This document shows, one piece after another, positions 1 through 12,158 of a DNA stretch of 64,000 nt; the first letter of the stretch is position 1; each line of letters begins with the position of its first letter. The notes beneath the pieces were generated by a model. It ran no database searches and was not told where the DNA came from. It was given only the letters and a program-made list of their open reading frames with translations. The translations under genes and the position numbers were made by a program. Location of the stretch: assembly GCA_037043015.1 (NCBI GenBank), contig CM073329.1:13594648-13658647 (forward strand), read 5' to 3'. The DNA comes from Bryum argenteum. Its lineage: Eukaryota; Streptophyta; Bryopsida; Bryales; Bryaceae.

Positions 1-215
1 TCAGGCCCAAAGAAACTCAATCTAAGGATTAATAAGAAGATCCAACCGTAGGATCTTGAAGTTAACTTGACCCTTTACTCGAATGTCGAATTTGAACCAT
101 TGATATTTCTCCAATTTTGAGATTATAATGGTCAAAGTTGGCTGAATTTTTTCCCTGCGGAAATCCCAAAAAGCCATTTCGGCTTTCTTGGATCTTTAGG
201 GGTTAATCTAAAGAA
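1..215. repeat. Dispersed repeat copy 1 (partner at 10885-11085)
   Basis: This stretch resembles 10885-11085 in the same orientation. Both contain the run gatccaaccgtaggatcttg, then a shared block around aatggtcaaagttggctgaa, and both end near a TTTAGGGGTTAA-like or TTTAGGAGTTAA-like motif. The two copies flank the SAC phosphatase gene. No coding capacity is seen. It is probably a non-autonomous transposon fragment; the class is unknown. Confidence 0.6.
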
Positions 216-791
216 AGATCAAATTTTGTGACTTAATCCGTTTTGGAACAAGGAAACTTGAGGGGTTGATTTGTCACAAAGTGTTATACTTCCAAAGATG
301 GTATCTTTGATGCCATACCAAAGTACCCATTGATCCTCTACAACATCGCCCCCCTCTACGTACTAAAATATAACCTCCATTATATTGCCATCCAACACAA
401 TGGAGGTTATAAATATCTACTTTCAAAAGTTTCAAATCTTGTTGTTGCACTATTCATGAGCCATAAAATTTTATATGCTGGACCTAAGAATTATTTCTGA
501 GTCTTCATAAAGCCCCTCTCAAAAGTAGGTGAATATGACATAGAAGGTGTTTTCTATTTGACCATGTTGATAAAAATTCAATACTAAGACTATTATTGTC
601 ATGTCATCATTTTAAGTATTAATACACACTGTCATTTGGTTTTTAAAGGCAACCATGCAGTTTATGACATGTTATTCTTTATCGTTTATGGACAATCATG
701 AAAATCATGTCTACTAGTGGTGAAAAAAGAAGATTAAATTTGGTTTTTAAGACAACCCATGCACTTTATGACCAATTCTTGACGTTCTTTT
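216..791. other. Gene-free stretch downstream of the SAC gene
   Basis: AT-rich DNA after the stop of the minus-strand SAC gene, presumably holding its 3' UTR. I see a degenerate duplication: a segment near 650-730 (ggtttttaaaggcaacc, then a cttttatcg-like run) recurs near 740-840. No ORF of note. Confidence 0.4.
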
Positions 792-3700
792 TTATCGTTT
801 ATATTCATTATGGATGATCATGAAAATTATGTCTACTAGTGGTGAAAAAAAAGGAGAAGAAGAAGATTGGAAATTGACATTGAATTTTCGGAAGGATAAG
901 AAATGTAGGTTTTGTAGTTTTACTTTGCAGCAATCGGAGTAATGTTGGTTGGCTTCGCTCTCGTCCACTGTACCCGGAAGGATTCTCGTTCCGTACCACG
1001 AATCGTCAGCTGCGGATTCTACCATTACGTACCTGTATATCAAACCAAATTAAAAGGGTTAAAAAATCCTAAAGCACCAATGTTTCCAAATGGGTTTTTT
1101 GTCTCAGCCAAGTTCGTAAAATGTTAAACTTAATGCTACTTCCTATGTCCCATTATAATTGTCCAGTAGGTTTATTAAAATCTAACTTCAGATATAGATT
1201 TGAGAGAACCTACTGAAGGATTATAATGGGACAAAGGGAGTACTTTTTTTGAAACTTGTGCCTGGTATGCATCTACTTTATGGAGAGCTGATTAAAGCTA
1301 TAAAAAAACTTGGGTATGCAACATTGTGCAATCTTAGACTAGTCTATGGAAATTCTGAAAAGATGTAGTCATTTGAATCAAGACATATTTAACATTGAAC
1401 TACTAAGAGATTGATCATTAGGTGAGGAATTGCTTGATTGTTTAAATGGCTTCATGTCTCACCTTGAGAAAAGCTCTTCTTCGAAATGTGAACTCAATGA
1501 CGTCAACCAATCCAAGTCGTCATATTCTTTTTGAGAGTTTGATTTAACTAAGACTTCTCCTTGTTCAACTTGCGGCGGTTTGGGTGACGTTTCACCTTCC
1601 GGTTTACGTTCACCATAGAGCCAATTTGGGCTCTTCAATTGCACCTCCCTGCATGCAATAAATAACGTCTTTCAATTGTCTCTACTATGAAAGTGTATGC
1701 ACAAGAAATTATAAACAACGCCAATATTTCACACGAAAGGTCCTTGCTCTAATGGAAAGTGTGCTTTGACCACACATCAAACCCAAAAAAGAGCAATGCA
1801 CTTACGCAGCATCCCTTGCAACCCCATTCACTGCAGTACTTTTGGGTCCTGTCTCCGTGTACATACGCACATTTGTTACATGCCCACATATTTCCTGAAA
1901 CAAAGAAGCAACCATTTAAGGCAACTTGCTCAATAATGGCTCAAATTTCAACATGGCAAATCTGTAATAAAGTAGATAATGTAAGTGCATGGGCAAAGTA
2001 ATTGGAAGTATAGAGCACGTGGAATCATCATTTTTAGACTTTTCTACAATTTGCTATGAATTTACGTTAGTTTTATGGTGCCTAAAACTAACATCCTATA
2101 ATATTTGTTGTGAGTACATGAAAAATTAAATTGCAAAGCTTTTATGTACCTCTAGGTGAATAAGCCATTATTGGTACCGCTCCCTTTTCGAGCACGCTAC
2201 CTTAAAATAAGATCATTTGAGTCTAGCCTGTCCTGTTGCTCTCTATAAAGCAGAAAGGTTTCTTCTACACATACAATCAGTGGTTTATGGTTCCTTTCGA
2301 GATGAGGAGGGTGAAGAAGAACCTGAAGCTTATCGAAGGATGTCAATTTAAGTCGATGGAAATCTTCTCGACATGGAGATTTGGCGTACAATTTGCTTTT
2401 CCACGACTTCTGAGAAGTCAAGAAGGCCTTCCCACTCGTCTTCTTGTTCATCTTTCTGCAACACCCATGTATTGTTTTACGATACTGAAAAGAGCCAAAA
2501 GCATCCATAAAAGGCTCATAATAATAACTTATTGGTGAAGCTTACTTATCATCTTCAGGTACAGACTCCTCTCCTCGGCCTCCAACGTGCAAGTAGTAGT
2601 CCGATTCCAGGTCCCACAGCGCTGGTTTTCCTTCTTGAGGTTGAAAATGGCCAAGAAACCTGCAAAATCAATGAAATCCAACATCAATTGTGAATCATGA
2701 AGTATCACTCTCATATCCTGAAAGAAGCGATTCAAACAAGTGTGACCCAAATACATATGAAGGTGAATATTATTATGAACAACAAAGACTTGCGTAAGTG
2801 AAGAGTGCCCTTTGTTAACATAGTCAATAGAAACTAGTATGCAAGAGTGTGTACAAGTTCATAGCATCTTGTTTTTCACCATCGGTGATGGTGTTGCTGT
2901 AGTATCGCCTGATGGACTTCATAAACTCTTGTGATTGCGTTGTGGCCTTCCACTTGCCTTGCCTCTCCGGAAACACCTGCAAACACCACCTCTCATCTCA
3001 GTTTCTACACTTGAATCAAAACCCTTCAATTCAAGAAGTCTCAATTCCGCGGTTTGAAAAGATATTGGCTAAACAAGTGATCAGTTTTTGGTCATGTGAT
3101 CTGATTTCTTAGTTGGTTCTAAGCCATGAAGACTGATTTGAAAAATGTCAATATATACCATTTCAGCTGTAAATGTCTTAATTGTACACGAACTATCATT
3201 GTAATGAATCTGAAATTTCTGAAATTACTGATGGCACATGTAATATCGCCAATTTCACGGAAAGATCACCTTATTCCTTTTAACTCAGTCCACTTATTGT
3301 AACATTAACGCCCAATAACAATAAGCCTCGTGAAAATCTGAAACAATTTCAATAAGATCGTTCGAGGTTTGAAGTGAGTCTTACATAGTTATGAGCCTCG
3401 GAGCCACCATACTGAAGAGCAAGTGAATCGCCCATGTTCTGGTACATGTCCATGAGAGCAGCAGCAACGCCACAATCAGGATCCAGTTTGGGAATATTTG
3501 TAAGTCCCACGGCCTGCAGTTGCCGACCCAGGGCTTCAAGGCCGTAAGCATACTGGGCTACATTGGTTCTGTCAAGGCAATCGATGCAGTTCGTTCGGAG
3601 CACGCCGTTCTGGAAGAATTGCTCACTGGCCTTGTCGATCACTGGCTCCTTCTTCTCCACCTACAGCCACATTTCATTAAATCAACACTATTTACAGTCT

Positions 3701-6700
3701 CAATAAAATTCTAGTTCCTATAAAGTCCTTCAATTATACTGACTTTTTTGATTATGAATGGATAAGATATGCTTGCCTTCAGGATGATCATGATATTGAA
3801 ATGTCTTGAAAAGGTTGCTGGGAAAGAGAATGTGACCATACCTCTTGGAAGATGAGCCTGCCGTTCATGGAGGTGTTCCCGACCGCGGAGAAGAGTTTGC
3901 CGAGGTCGAGAGAGAGTTGTCGACTGCCGAGGTCTAGTGCTAGTCGCCGGTCTGATGAAAGGTCCAGTGACATTGTCCTATCTCTCAATGGCGAGAGCCT
4001 CGACCCTGTCGGTATCCTGCTCAGATATTCATGGACTGATACTTAGAATCCCTTAAAACTAAATAATCTTACTCAGGCAGTACATAAATTCAGCCATGGT
4101 TATTCAGGGATTCAGGTTGCGCGAATAACAATACTCGTGGTATTGAGACTTTTTGAAAACAACTCCAGTTTCAGCGAAAGGAAGGAAAGATGGTGGATTG
4201 CGGAGTAGAAGACTCCTACAGCTTATGTAGCTTATGGCAAGAGTAAGCAGCATAATGGTTAGTCTTCGTTTCAATGAATGTATGGGAAGTGGTGAAAGAT
4301 TAAGTCTCCTCTTTCGTGAGAAAGTGTCGATACGATGAGAACTGTAATCTGAGCATTTGGATGGAAGAGTAATTTACTTACGAGGGGGCGCTTGCAAGGA
4401 TGGTTGGTACTTGAGGTTTCCGTTTATGGATATAAGTTTTGCCGCTGTAATAGAATCCGGTGAGATCGAGTGCATCTGCTGCCACACTCTGCAACACCGC
4501 CAGCACGTTGGCTGATTTGCTACCGCTGTGACAAAAGAAATAGAATCTCATCAGCCTCACATTCTGATGAGAGGCTCTGATAGAGACTACAATATATATA
4601 CAGTAATCTGCGCATAAAACTTGAAATTTGAGCAAGAAACGAACGACTAGTTCCCCATCATAAAACCAAAACGTCAATATCACCGTTATGCGGAAGTCCA
4701 TGTTATTGACCTGTTATTGCTGTGCATGCCCAAGTAATCCACGAAGTTTTTGGTGTGTTTGAGACCTTGAAAGCGCACCTATGTTTGTTTCTCTAGAAAA
4801 TTTCATATGGCCATTATTTATGGTGAATATGACCGACTTGAACCTCTGTTCGTTTTTTTTCAAAACCACAACCTTGGAAATGTGGTATTTTCGAGGAGGT
4901 AGTAGGGGTGTACCTTTTTGCGAATTTGTGGAAATCCCAGTGAATGAATTTGAGTCTCCGTTCCTCAGGGTAGATTTGATTCAGGTACCCCACTGCAATA
5001 GCGAATTCTCGCCGCAACATCATTTCACGAGGACGCTTCTCCACTGTCTGCCAACAAAACCAATGTGTACAAATTTCAAACTAGAAGCGGCTCAATTGAA
5101 ATGATACACAATCATCAGTTAACGATCACTCGAAAAGGATTTACAATAGCCGATTCTAATGTGAACAACAGCAACTCATTGATAATAAAAACACTTGAAC
5201 GTACTATATCAGAGAGAATAGAGAAAGCATGTATGGGTGGTGTACCTTGATGAGGCTTAGAACGATAATAGGGTTGCCATATCTACTTGCAAGGTCGTCG
5301 AAGTGAAGCATGGTGGCATGATACACGGGATCAAACCTCTGTACTGCCACACCCACACCATGCTATTACTAGTGTATCAAATGTATTACGTTTCTGATAC
5401 AGTGGAAACACACATACGATGCAAGTCACATACGATTTCTTCGATATACAAACAAATGGACTGACACAAGTGACAAACTTTTTCTGTATCGAATAATAAG
5501 CAACATTACGAGGTATGTGATTCTTGAGAAGTGGATGTTTGGCTTACAGATGATGTCGGGCTTGGGGCTGAGGCGAGACATTTCCTGCGACCAGAAGAGA
5601 GGGATGGAGCCGCGGTGTTGGACCACGGAGCTCATTTGGCCCGTGGCAGGGTCGATGCCCGCCTCCTCGTTGGACACCAGCTGCTCCGTCTCCACATCGT
5701 TCGCCACTCGCCCTTTATCATTCACCCCTCGCTTCAAGTACCTGCATTGCCATGGCCCATCAGGTCTCATACAAGCATCGATCCATCAAAACAATTGGCA
5801 ATTCATCATCATCCTCCGATAGAGTAAAGGTTTGATTCAAGTGGAGAAGCTCACCTTGTGCCCGCAAAATGCCTTGATCGCCTGGCAATGAGCGTTATAG
5901 CAAAGATGCGTCCGAATATTGATAGCCTCGTCTGCTCGAAGAAGCCATGGACGAGGGCCACGATCCACCGGGAGTTCTTCAACGACTGTCGCATACCGCG
6001 AGTAAGAAACGCATTCCATACGAACATGTTGTCATACGGCATTCGTTCCTCATCCACCGACTTCACATTCGCCTGCATGTTCCGCATTATGGGGTACGTG
6101 TAGCTGTAGTAGAAGTCTTTTGTCAAATCCACCCCTCCCAGTAGCTTCTTGTACCTGTGCGCAATATAGCATAGCCACCAGATTCCAAGTTTACTCCCAA
6201 AGCAAGGTCCCGACAAACAACAAAATATGTAACGGTGTTCAGATTCTAACATTGTAATCACACGACAAAATGAGACTTACTAAAGTGATGGGTAGTTTTC
6301 TTGAAATCTTATGTCCTAAGAAGGAAGGTAGGATAGGAAATGCAGTAGTAAAAATTGTTTATACTTTGAATAAAATGATTGTACCAGCATATGCGTTGTT
6401 CGAGAAGATGAGATTGTAGAAAGTACTGATTTGCGGAATATAGTGACCCCCATTTGACTTTTTGAAGCTAAGAAACGGATAAAAAGGGAGAGAATGAGGA
6501 GAAGAACCTGAGCTCCACCTTCGAAAGAGAAGCCTCGGTTTGCACGGTGGAGTGAGGCACGGTGATCATTTGGCTTTCGGTGATTGAATAAATGGCATGT
6601 CCACAGATGGTTCCGATCTGACGCCGCTTCGTCACCAGAATCATGTAGTATGATTCCATGAACTTGATGAAACCTAATTCACACATTTCCATACAAAGTT

Positions 6701-8990
6701 ACACACGACACCATCCACACTTCGAAACGTAACACACAGAAAGGAGCCAAAATCGAAACATAATCATGTTGCAGAGTTAGAACCTAATCAATATCATATC
6801 AATCTTTTTCTGCATAAAATGAACATGACTAGCAAAATCGAAACATATTCAAGACCGCGAGAAGTAAAGTTTCCATTATGTCATGTTTATAATCCACTAC
6901 ATGATCCTTAGCAAGCTCCTAATCAGTTTGAGATTGACAACATAAGGTAGAGAGTGTTCAAAACTGGAGCAGTACCAATAATGGCTCTTCACTCAGAGGT
7001 ACATAAGAGCTTCCCAATTCAACAGTACCATGTACTTAGTACAAACATTATAGGGTGTCATTTTAGGGTACCATTTTAGAGACACCTTCAAGAATTCATA
7101 GGAAATTGTAGAAGAGTCCAAAAATGATGGATCCACTTGCTCTATTTTGCCCATGCACAAAACGTCGCTCACGCACAACAAATTTTCCATGCTGAAATTG
7201 AACAGGTTATCTTAATTTTCTGATAGAAATGAGACATTTTCAACAGTTTAGGGTTTGAGAATTGGGACATACCGACAATGCCATAGGCTTTGGTGACGAA
7301 AGCGAGACCACCAGTGGACTTATTGCCTTCACTGACACGAGCCAACAATAAGAGAATCTCAGCTTCGGTGTAGATGGTGGGGTCTTCCTGCATGCTCAGC
7401 TCCGAAGGCTCCGAGCGGTCGATCTTGAGCACCTGCCAGTGCTGCTTCTGCTTGTCCCGTCCCACAAGATAAAAATTCTGCTCCCCACCAACCTCACACA
7501 ACGTAAATCATTCAACCACCATCATTGATTGATTGAATCGTACCGTGGAATTCACTTCTAGACTACCCACCACCATTTGCTTCGAGACCAAAACAGCCAC
7601 AGCAATGAATCATCGATAGGGGATGCTATGAAAGAGTGAAAGTATTCTCTGCAATGTCATAGACCTCATTCAATTCCTTGAGTTTTCAATTCAAAAGGAA
7701 CAGTTGCTTCACGATGAATCATGGCATGAAACATTTGCTTCACAATTAAGCTGGCTAAAGCAGAAACGAAAACCATGGAATGCAACAATTCTCTGATCTC
7801 ATAGTCCTCGTTCAACTCCAATTCAAAAGCTTACGATTGCTCCAAGAGTGGAAAGGAAACATGGCATGGAACAATATGAATTCCTTCGATCTCCGATTCA
7901 AAAGCTCAGAAATTGCTTCACTATGAAGGCTAAAAACCATATAGAGGGTGGATCATCTTTGACAGAATCTCAAACATTCCTCGCTAACAAAGGTCAGCTA
8001 TTACATTACAAGGGAGAACAGAAGGTGATCGCAAAAATAAACATGGCTATGAGATGAGCGATCGAACCTTGCAACTCCTCCGATCACAATGAAAAACTCC
8101 AACTACTGGAATGCAAAAAGCTTACAGACGACTACTTCAGCAAGAACATTTCGCAGTCACAAATGGGTATGATCGTATTCAAAGCGCGCTAATTTTCAAC
8201 TATTGCTCCATCAATACGATTTGAATGGTTACGGACATCGACCACAGAAAGGGAATGAGATGAGAGAAAGGGCAATTTGCAATGGATTCATAATTGAACC
8301 ATCGTATAAACCCCAAAGGCTTACAAAATCCAACTATTACTTCACAAATTCAAACAGAAGCTGAAATTCGCACTTACGAACATGAATATGAGCTGAGAGA
8401 TCGGATCCGGAACACTGTTACTTCATGAAGGAGATAGATTATAGAAAGGGTATGAGTCTGTGACTTGAACGGGAATGCTACGAATGAAATCAATCCGATC
8501 ACAATGGAACAATCCAGCTGGTCGAATGCAAAAGCTTACAAGCGATCACTTTACAAATTCATACAGAAGGTGATCGCAAGAACACTCTGCAGCTACGAAC
8601 GTAGATATCGAACTCAGTGATTCCAATAGCTGAAGAAGGAGATGGATTATAGAAAGATTATGAAACGAGGGAGAGGTTTGCAATCTGAACGAGACTTCGA
8701 TCGGAATGAGACGAGTGAAACTCCTGAATTGATGAACTCTGATTGCTTGGAGGCGATCGCATGGACAATCGCAGTTACAAAGATGAGAGATGCACGACAG
8801 AATCCAACTCTTGCTTCATGAATAGAATGGCCATAGATTACAGAACTAAGAGGAACACGAGGCTTGCGAATCGATTGCATACCGAGCGCGTTTCGTAGAG
8901 CGTGAATTTTTCGAGAGAGTAGGTGCTGGAACCCAAATCCTTATTGCTCTCCACTAACGGCTTCGGACTCGTAACCGTAGGCGGAGCCAT
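792..8990 (-). CDS. SAC-domain phosphoinositide phosphatase, SAC2-5/FIG4-like group, 16 exons
   Basis: By family, this enzyme removes phosphate from phosphoinositides (PI(3,5)P2 in the plant SAC2-5 clade) at the vacuole or endosome membrane. The N-terminal part reads [12 protein letters not shown] and continues through the whole SAC domain. The catalytic CX5R motif [12 protein letters not shown] lies at 3597-3562. Exons on the minus strand: 8990-8883, 7477-7273, 6673-6508, 6154-5855, 5741-5548, 5343-5246, 5047-4914, 4519-4382, 4016-3842, 3660-3385, 2976-2855, 2659-2546, 2455-2323, 1894-1806, 1648-1463 and 1032-792. Phases agree at every junction, giving about 892 residues, a little longer than the roughly 800 I recall for Arabidopsis SAC2-5. 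Exons 1-12 are well supported by conservation. Exons 13-16, the diverged plant-specific tail, rest on phase and splice signals. The last exon could instead end at a donor near 924. Intron 1 is 1.4 kb. Confidence 0.9.
1137..1242. mobile_element. Stowaway-like MITE, 106 bp, in the last SAC intron
   Basis: The unit starts TACTTCCTATGTCCCATTAT and ends as its near reverse complement (ATAATGGGACAAAGGGAGTA). Its inverted arms of about 35 bp are bounded by TA dinucleotides at 1137-1138 and 1241-1242. The CTCCCT-type termini, TA target and small size are typical of Stowaway (Tc1/mariner-derived) MITEs. It lies between SAC exons 15 and 16. Confidence 0.75.
7478..8882 (-). other. First intron of the SAC gene with degenerate internal repeats
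   Basis: This 1.4 kb intron is much longer than the others. It contains several diverged repetitions of a module with runs such as aaaagcttac, acttcacaaattca and acagaaggtgatcgca, seen near 7829, 8008, 8107, 8318 and 8528 at roughly 200 bp spacing. There is no supported ORF. A large first intron may carry regulatory sequence, but that is inference. Confidence 0.4.
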
Positions 8991-10884
8991 CGCCTAAACC
9001 GTCTTCCTCCTCCCTCACTCTATTTCCGCCATAGCCAGTCTTTCCATCACCAATTCACACACACACACAGAGAGAGCGCCCTACCAGTGCCGGCAGATTC
9101 TTCGACGCAGATGATCGGACACTACTACTAAACCCCATTCTGTGCTGCATGCATGAGTAAGTAAACTACCGGTACTACCCATTGCGTATGTCAAAGGGAT
9201 CTTGGAAACTGCTTACTGTACTGCCGATCCAAGTGTAACAATTACTAACTCGCAAGAGATGGATGGTGATGCCGGGTCTGGGCAAAAATCAAACTGGGTT
9301 TGCGCGCCCTGTGCACATGTAGGAGGATTAAAGCACCATCTGGCACACGACACCTACTCCAATGCTGCACCCTCCCCATTCCCACTCTGGCCCACAGCTG
9401 CAACAAAAGCATCTTCCACTCCTCATAAAAACAGTCAAACATCAAAACCCCCGCACCCCTCATAATCATGCTCCTGTTGGTAATTGCATGGTGTGTGCGG
9501 TAAGAAACGGTGGGGAGGTTGGATTGTACTCTACTGTGAATTATGATGATTCAAGAATACTCTGTAACATGATTCAAGGATACTCTATGATGTGATTCGA
9601 GGATTCAAGGAGTGTGAAAGGGGACTGGTGATTGATCGAGGGGACAAGAGCAACTGTCTTCGTCCGGGATTGTTGTTGTTGTTCGATTGTTCGCGGCCGG
9701 CCACGGGAAGAACGACCGGGCTTAACGGCTTGTGGCCTGGCCTGGCCGGTTCAAGTCCCTTTTCTTTTTCTTTTTCTTCTTCAAGGCCCATGATGAATGT
9801 GAGCCCTTGGCATTCACTGTTGGTACTTGGAATGATGCTTTTTCTTGACATTCTTGAAGGTGAAGCATGGGGTGGCTCTTGCAACAAGAATTGATTGATT
9901 GTTTCGTACGGTTTTGTTTTTGACCCTTCGTTCTCACAGTCCTGCAAGTCTTCCAATCTTGACCCAAACTCTTTTTATCCTGAGATAGATAGATAGAAAC
10001 TCCGGTTCCTTTCTAAGGGGCTCGCTGAATTTCTGGTATAAGGAAAATCTAAAAAATCTATTGTAGATTGAATTTGTGAGTTATAAGCAATCTCCACTAG
10101 GTCACTGAAACAAAAGTTTTGCAAGCATAGGTTTCTAGAGGGAGGGCCACCACTATCGCCTGCAGCATAAAAATTGTCCTGCACTCGCCCAAAACATGCT
10201 CCCTCTTGCAATCAAATTTCACTTTTTTAATACATCATAAGAAGGTGACTAGTTTGACAACAAAAATATAAGTGAAAAGTTGAATACAGTGAGAGCTACA
10301 GAGCATATTGGAACTCCTTGGGCTTGCTTGGGCGTTTAAGGGTTAGCAGCACCTCACTTCCGGGTAGTTTGGGTCATTCCAAACCCACTTAAATTAATTA
10401 TATTCTCATTGCAGGTTGTGTACGTGCAATTCATTGGCGGCAGAATATGAAAACACTTTTGGGTGAAATAAAAATAGAAGGGCAAGAGAATCTTCAAGAT
10501 GATCATGATAAAGTCATAAAACAGTCATTTTTATTTTTTCCCCATTTCCAGCCCTAGTTAAGTACTAGATATGAATGAAGGGCCAATAATAATAAGGCTC
10601 TGATATCCCCTTTGAAAGCTTCTTCTTACTCCATCCACTTTGAATGTGTCTACTGTAGATAAGACTAGAAATACTGGACATTATTATCTACAAACAAAAA
10701 CACTTGTAAGAATCATGGATATCCCAACTCAATGGTACTTGATACAAAAATCAATTCCTTATTGAGATTGATGTGAATAAATTGTTTGTTTGACCTATAC
10801 TTGATGGTATGCCCAACTACTTGAAACACTTATTTTAACCCATAAAGGTTCTTGATGCAAAATTGTAAAAATGGACATTCCCTT
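8991..10884. other. Gene-free stretch upstream of the SAC gene
   Basis: The first few hundred bases should hold the SAC promoter and 5' UTR. I see a short CA/GA microsatellite around 9058-9075 and a CTTTTT-type pyrimidine run near 9763-9782. Short ORFs on both strands have low-complexity translations and no recognisable product. Confidence 0.4.
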
Positions 10885-11085
10885 ACTTCAGGCCTGAAAA
10901 CTCTCAATCTAAGAATTATTTGGATGATCCAACCGTAGGATCTTGAAGTTAACTTAACCTTCCACTCACTTGCCAAAATTGAACCGTTGATTCTTCTTCA
11001 TTTGTGAGATTATAATGGTCAAAGTTGGCTGAATTTTGGACTCCGAAAAGCAGTTTTCGCTTTCCTGGACCTTTAGGAGTTAATA
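10885..11085. repeat. Dispersed repeat copy 2 (partner at 1-215)
   Basis: This is the direct-orientation relative of 1-215. It shares gatccaaccgtaggatcttg and the aatggtcaaagttggctgaa block and ends near ctttaggagttaat. The copies are visibly diverged by substitutions and small indels, so they are old. Confidence 0.6.
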
Positions 11086-11785
11086 AGACCAAGATTGGAG
11101 GTACCCAATTTGTTAAAAAAGAGAAACGAATAGGGAGGGTGTCTTTCAAGATAATAGCCCAAGGTGTTCTTAGGACTTTCAAAGACATCTCAGGAATGAA
11201 ATATAAGAAGATTGAGCTTCTTTTGAAGTTGGTGTGAGTAGAGTAGTATGTGTGATCTATCTTTGATGTTAGTCCCTCTACTTGTATGTTATGACCCTAT
11301 AGGCATAAGGTATGAGTATTAAGAAATGCACGAATTTTAGCTCATTGTGAAGTGAACAAAAGAATCAAATTTGAGAAAGTATGTAGGAGATTGGAATGAT
11401 AGATTTTGGATTTATCTTGAAACAGTTATGAATTCTCGGAGTGAAAGCCTTACGTTGAGTTTGTAAAACTCAACATCTACAAACTTCTTAACCCCTAAAT
11501 GAGAGTGGCCCAAAACAACCTCCACACACTAGTCCTATCTTGAAACAATGTGCAAATGTGAAATTACTCGATTCGGAGAATTTTGAATGTAGGATCTTAT
11601 TAAGAATTGTTTAACTAGTCTACCTACCAACTTCTATTCAATTTGACCTAAAGAAATTTGAGATGTATATTGAGATATATTCAATCAAAATTCCATTTTG
11701 TTTGTATAAAAATATTAAAAAATAATCAGTTTTGTTATTTGTTAAAACGACCCAAATGGAGTTTTCTTTGACTTTTATTAGAGGT
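11086..11785. other. Gene-free AT-rich stretch
   Basis: I see no conserved coding signal, RNA gene or structured repeat here. A 70-residue ORF on the plus strand overlaps the preceding repeat and has no recognisable product. Confidence 0.4.
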
Positions 11786-12060
11786 TGAATGGGTTGCATG
11801 CACCAAAAGCCTTGGCTTGGTGGTTATGGGCTCATGGCTCCCAATGTGGAGGTCCAAAGTTCTACTCCCCATGTCAGCGTGGTGCTCACCACCATAGTCC
11901 ATCCAAGTATGATGGGGGGGGTTCTTGGACCTTGTTGTATGGGTACCTCAGAGGCCTTGTTGTATGGTTGAAGTACCCATAACCACCAGCACCCCCACTA
12001 TCAACATGTAGGTCTCCCAATAACCGCACCTAGCCTGAACTAGCATTGTCAGAACACTCA
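11786..12060 (+). repeat. SINE-like dispersed repeat, head-containing copy
   Basis: An A-box-like TGGCTTGGTGG (11813-11823) is followed about 35 bp later by a B-box-like AGTTCTACTCC (11858-11868), as in tRNA-derived SINE heads. The body (accatagtccatccaagtat, then ttcttggaccttgttgtatg) matches the reverse complement of 56300-56380. The end is rearranged: aagtacccataaccacca is inverted relative to the head. tRNA ancestry is inference; the dispersed repeat itself is seen directly. Confidence 0.5.
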
Positions 12061-12152
12061 ATTCAAACTGACCAATCAAAACAATCAAAAAGCTGGTGGT
12101 TTTGGGTCGAATCATGAATGGAAATTTGTACCAGCTAAGGTGGTTTTTGCAT

Positions 12153-12158
12153 ACCCTA
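12153..12158. repeat. Left target-site duplication of the LTR element
   Basis: ACCCTA lies immediately before the 5' LTR and is repeated at 20246-20251 after the 3' LTR. This six-base match fixes the outer borders of the element. Confidence 0.8.

Noticed and set aside
1806-1894. A cysteine-rich (zinc-finger-looking) reading of SAC exon 14
   Set aside because: That frame needs a phase that the neighbouring exons do not offer. The phase 0 reading without the cysteine pattern connects both sides.
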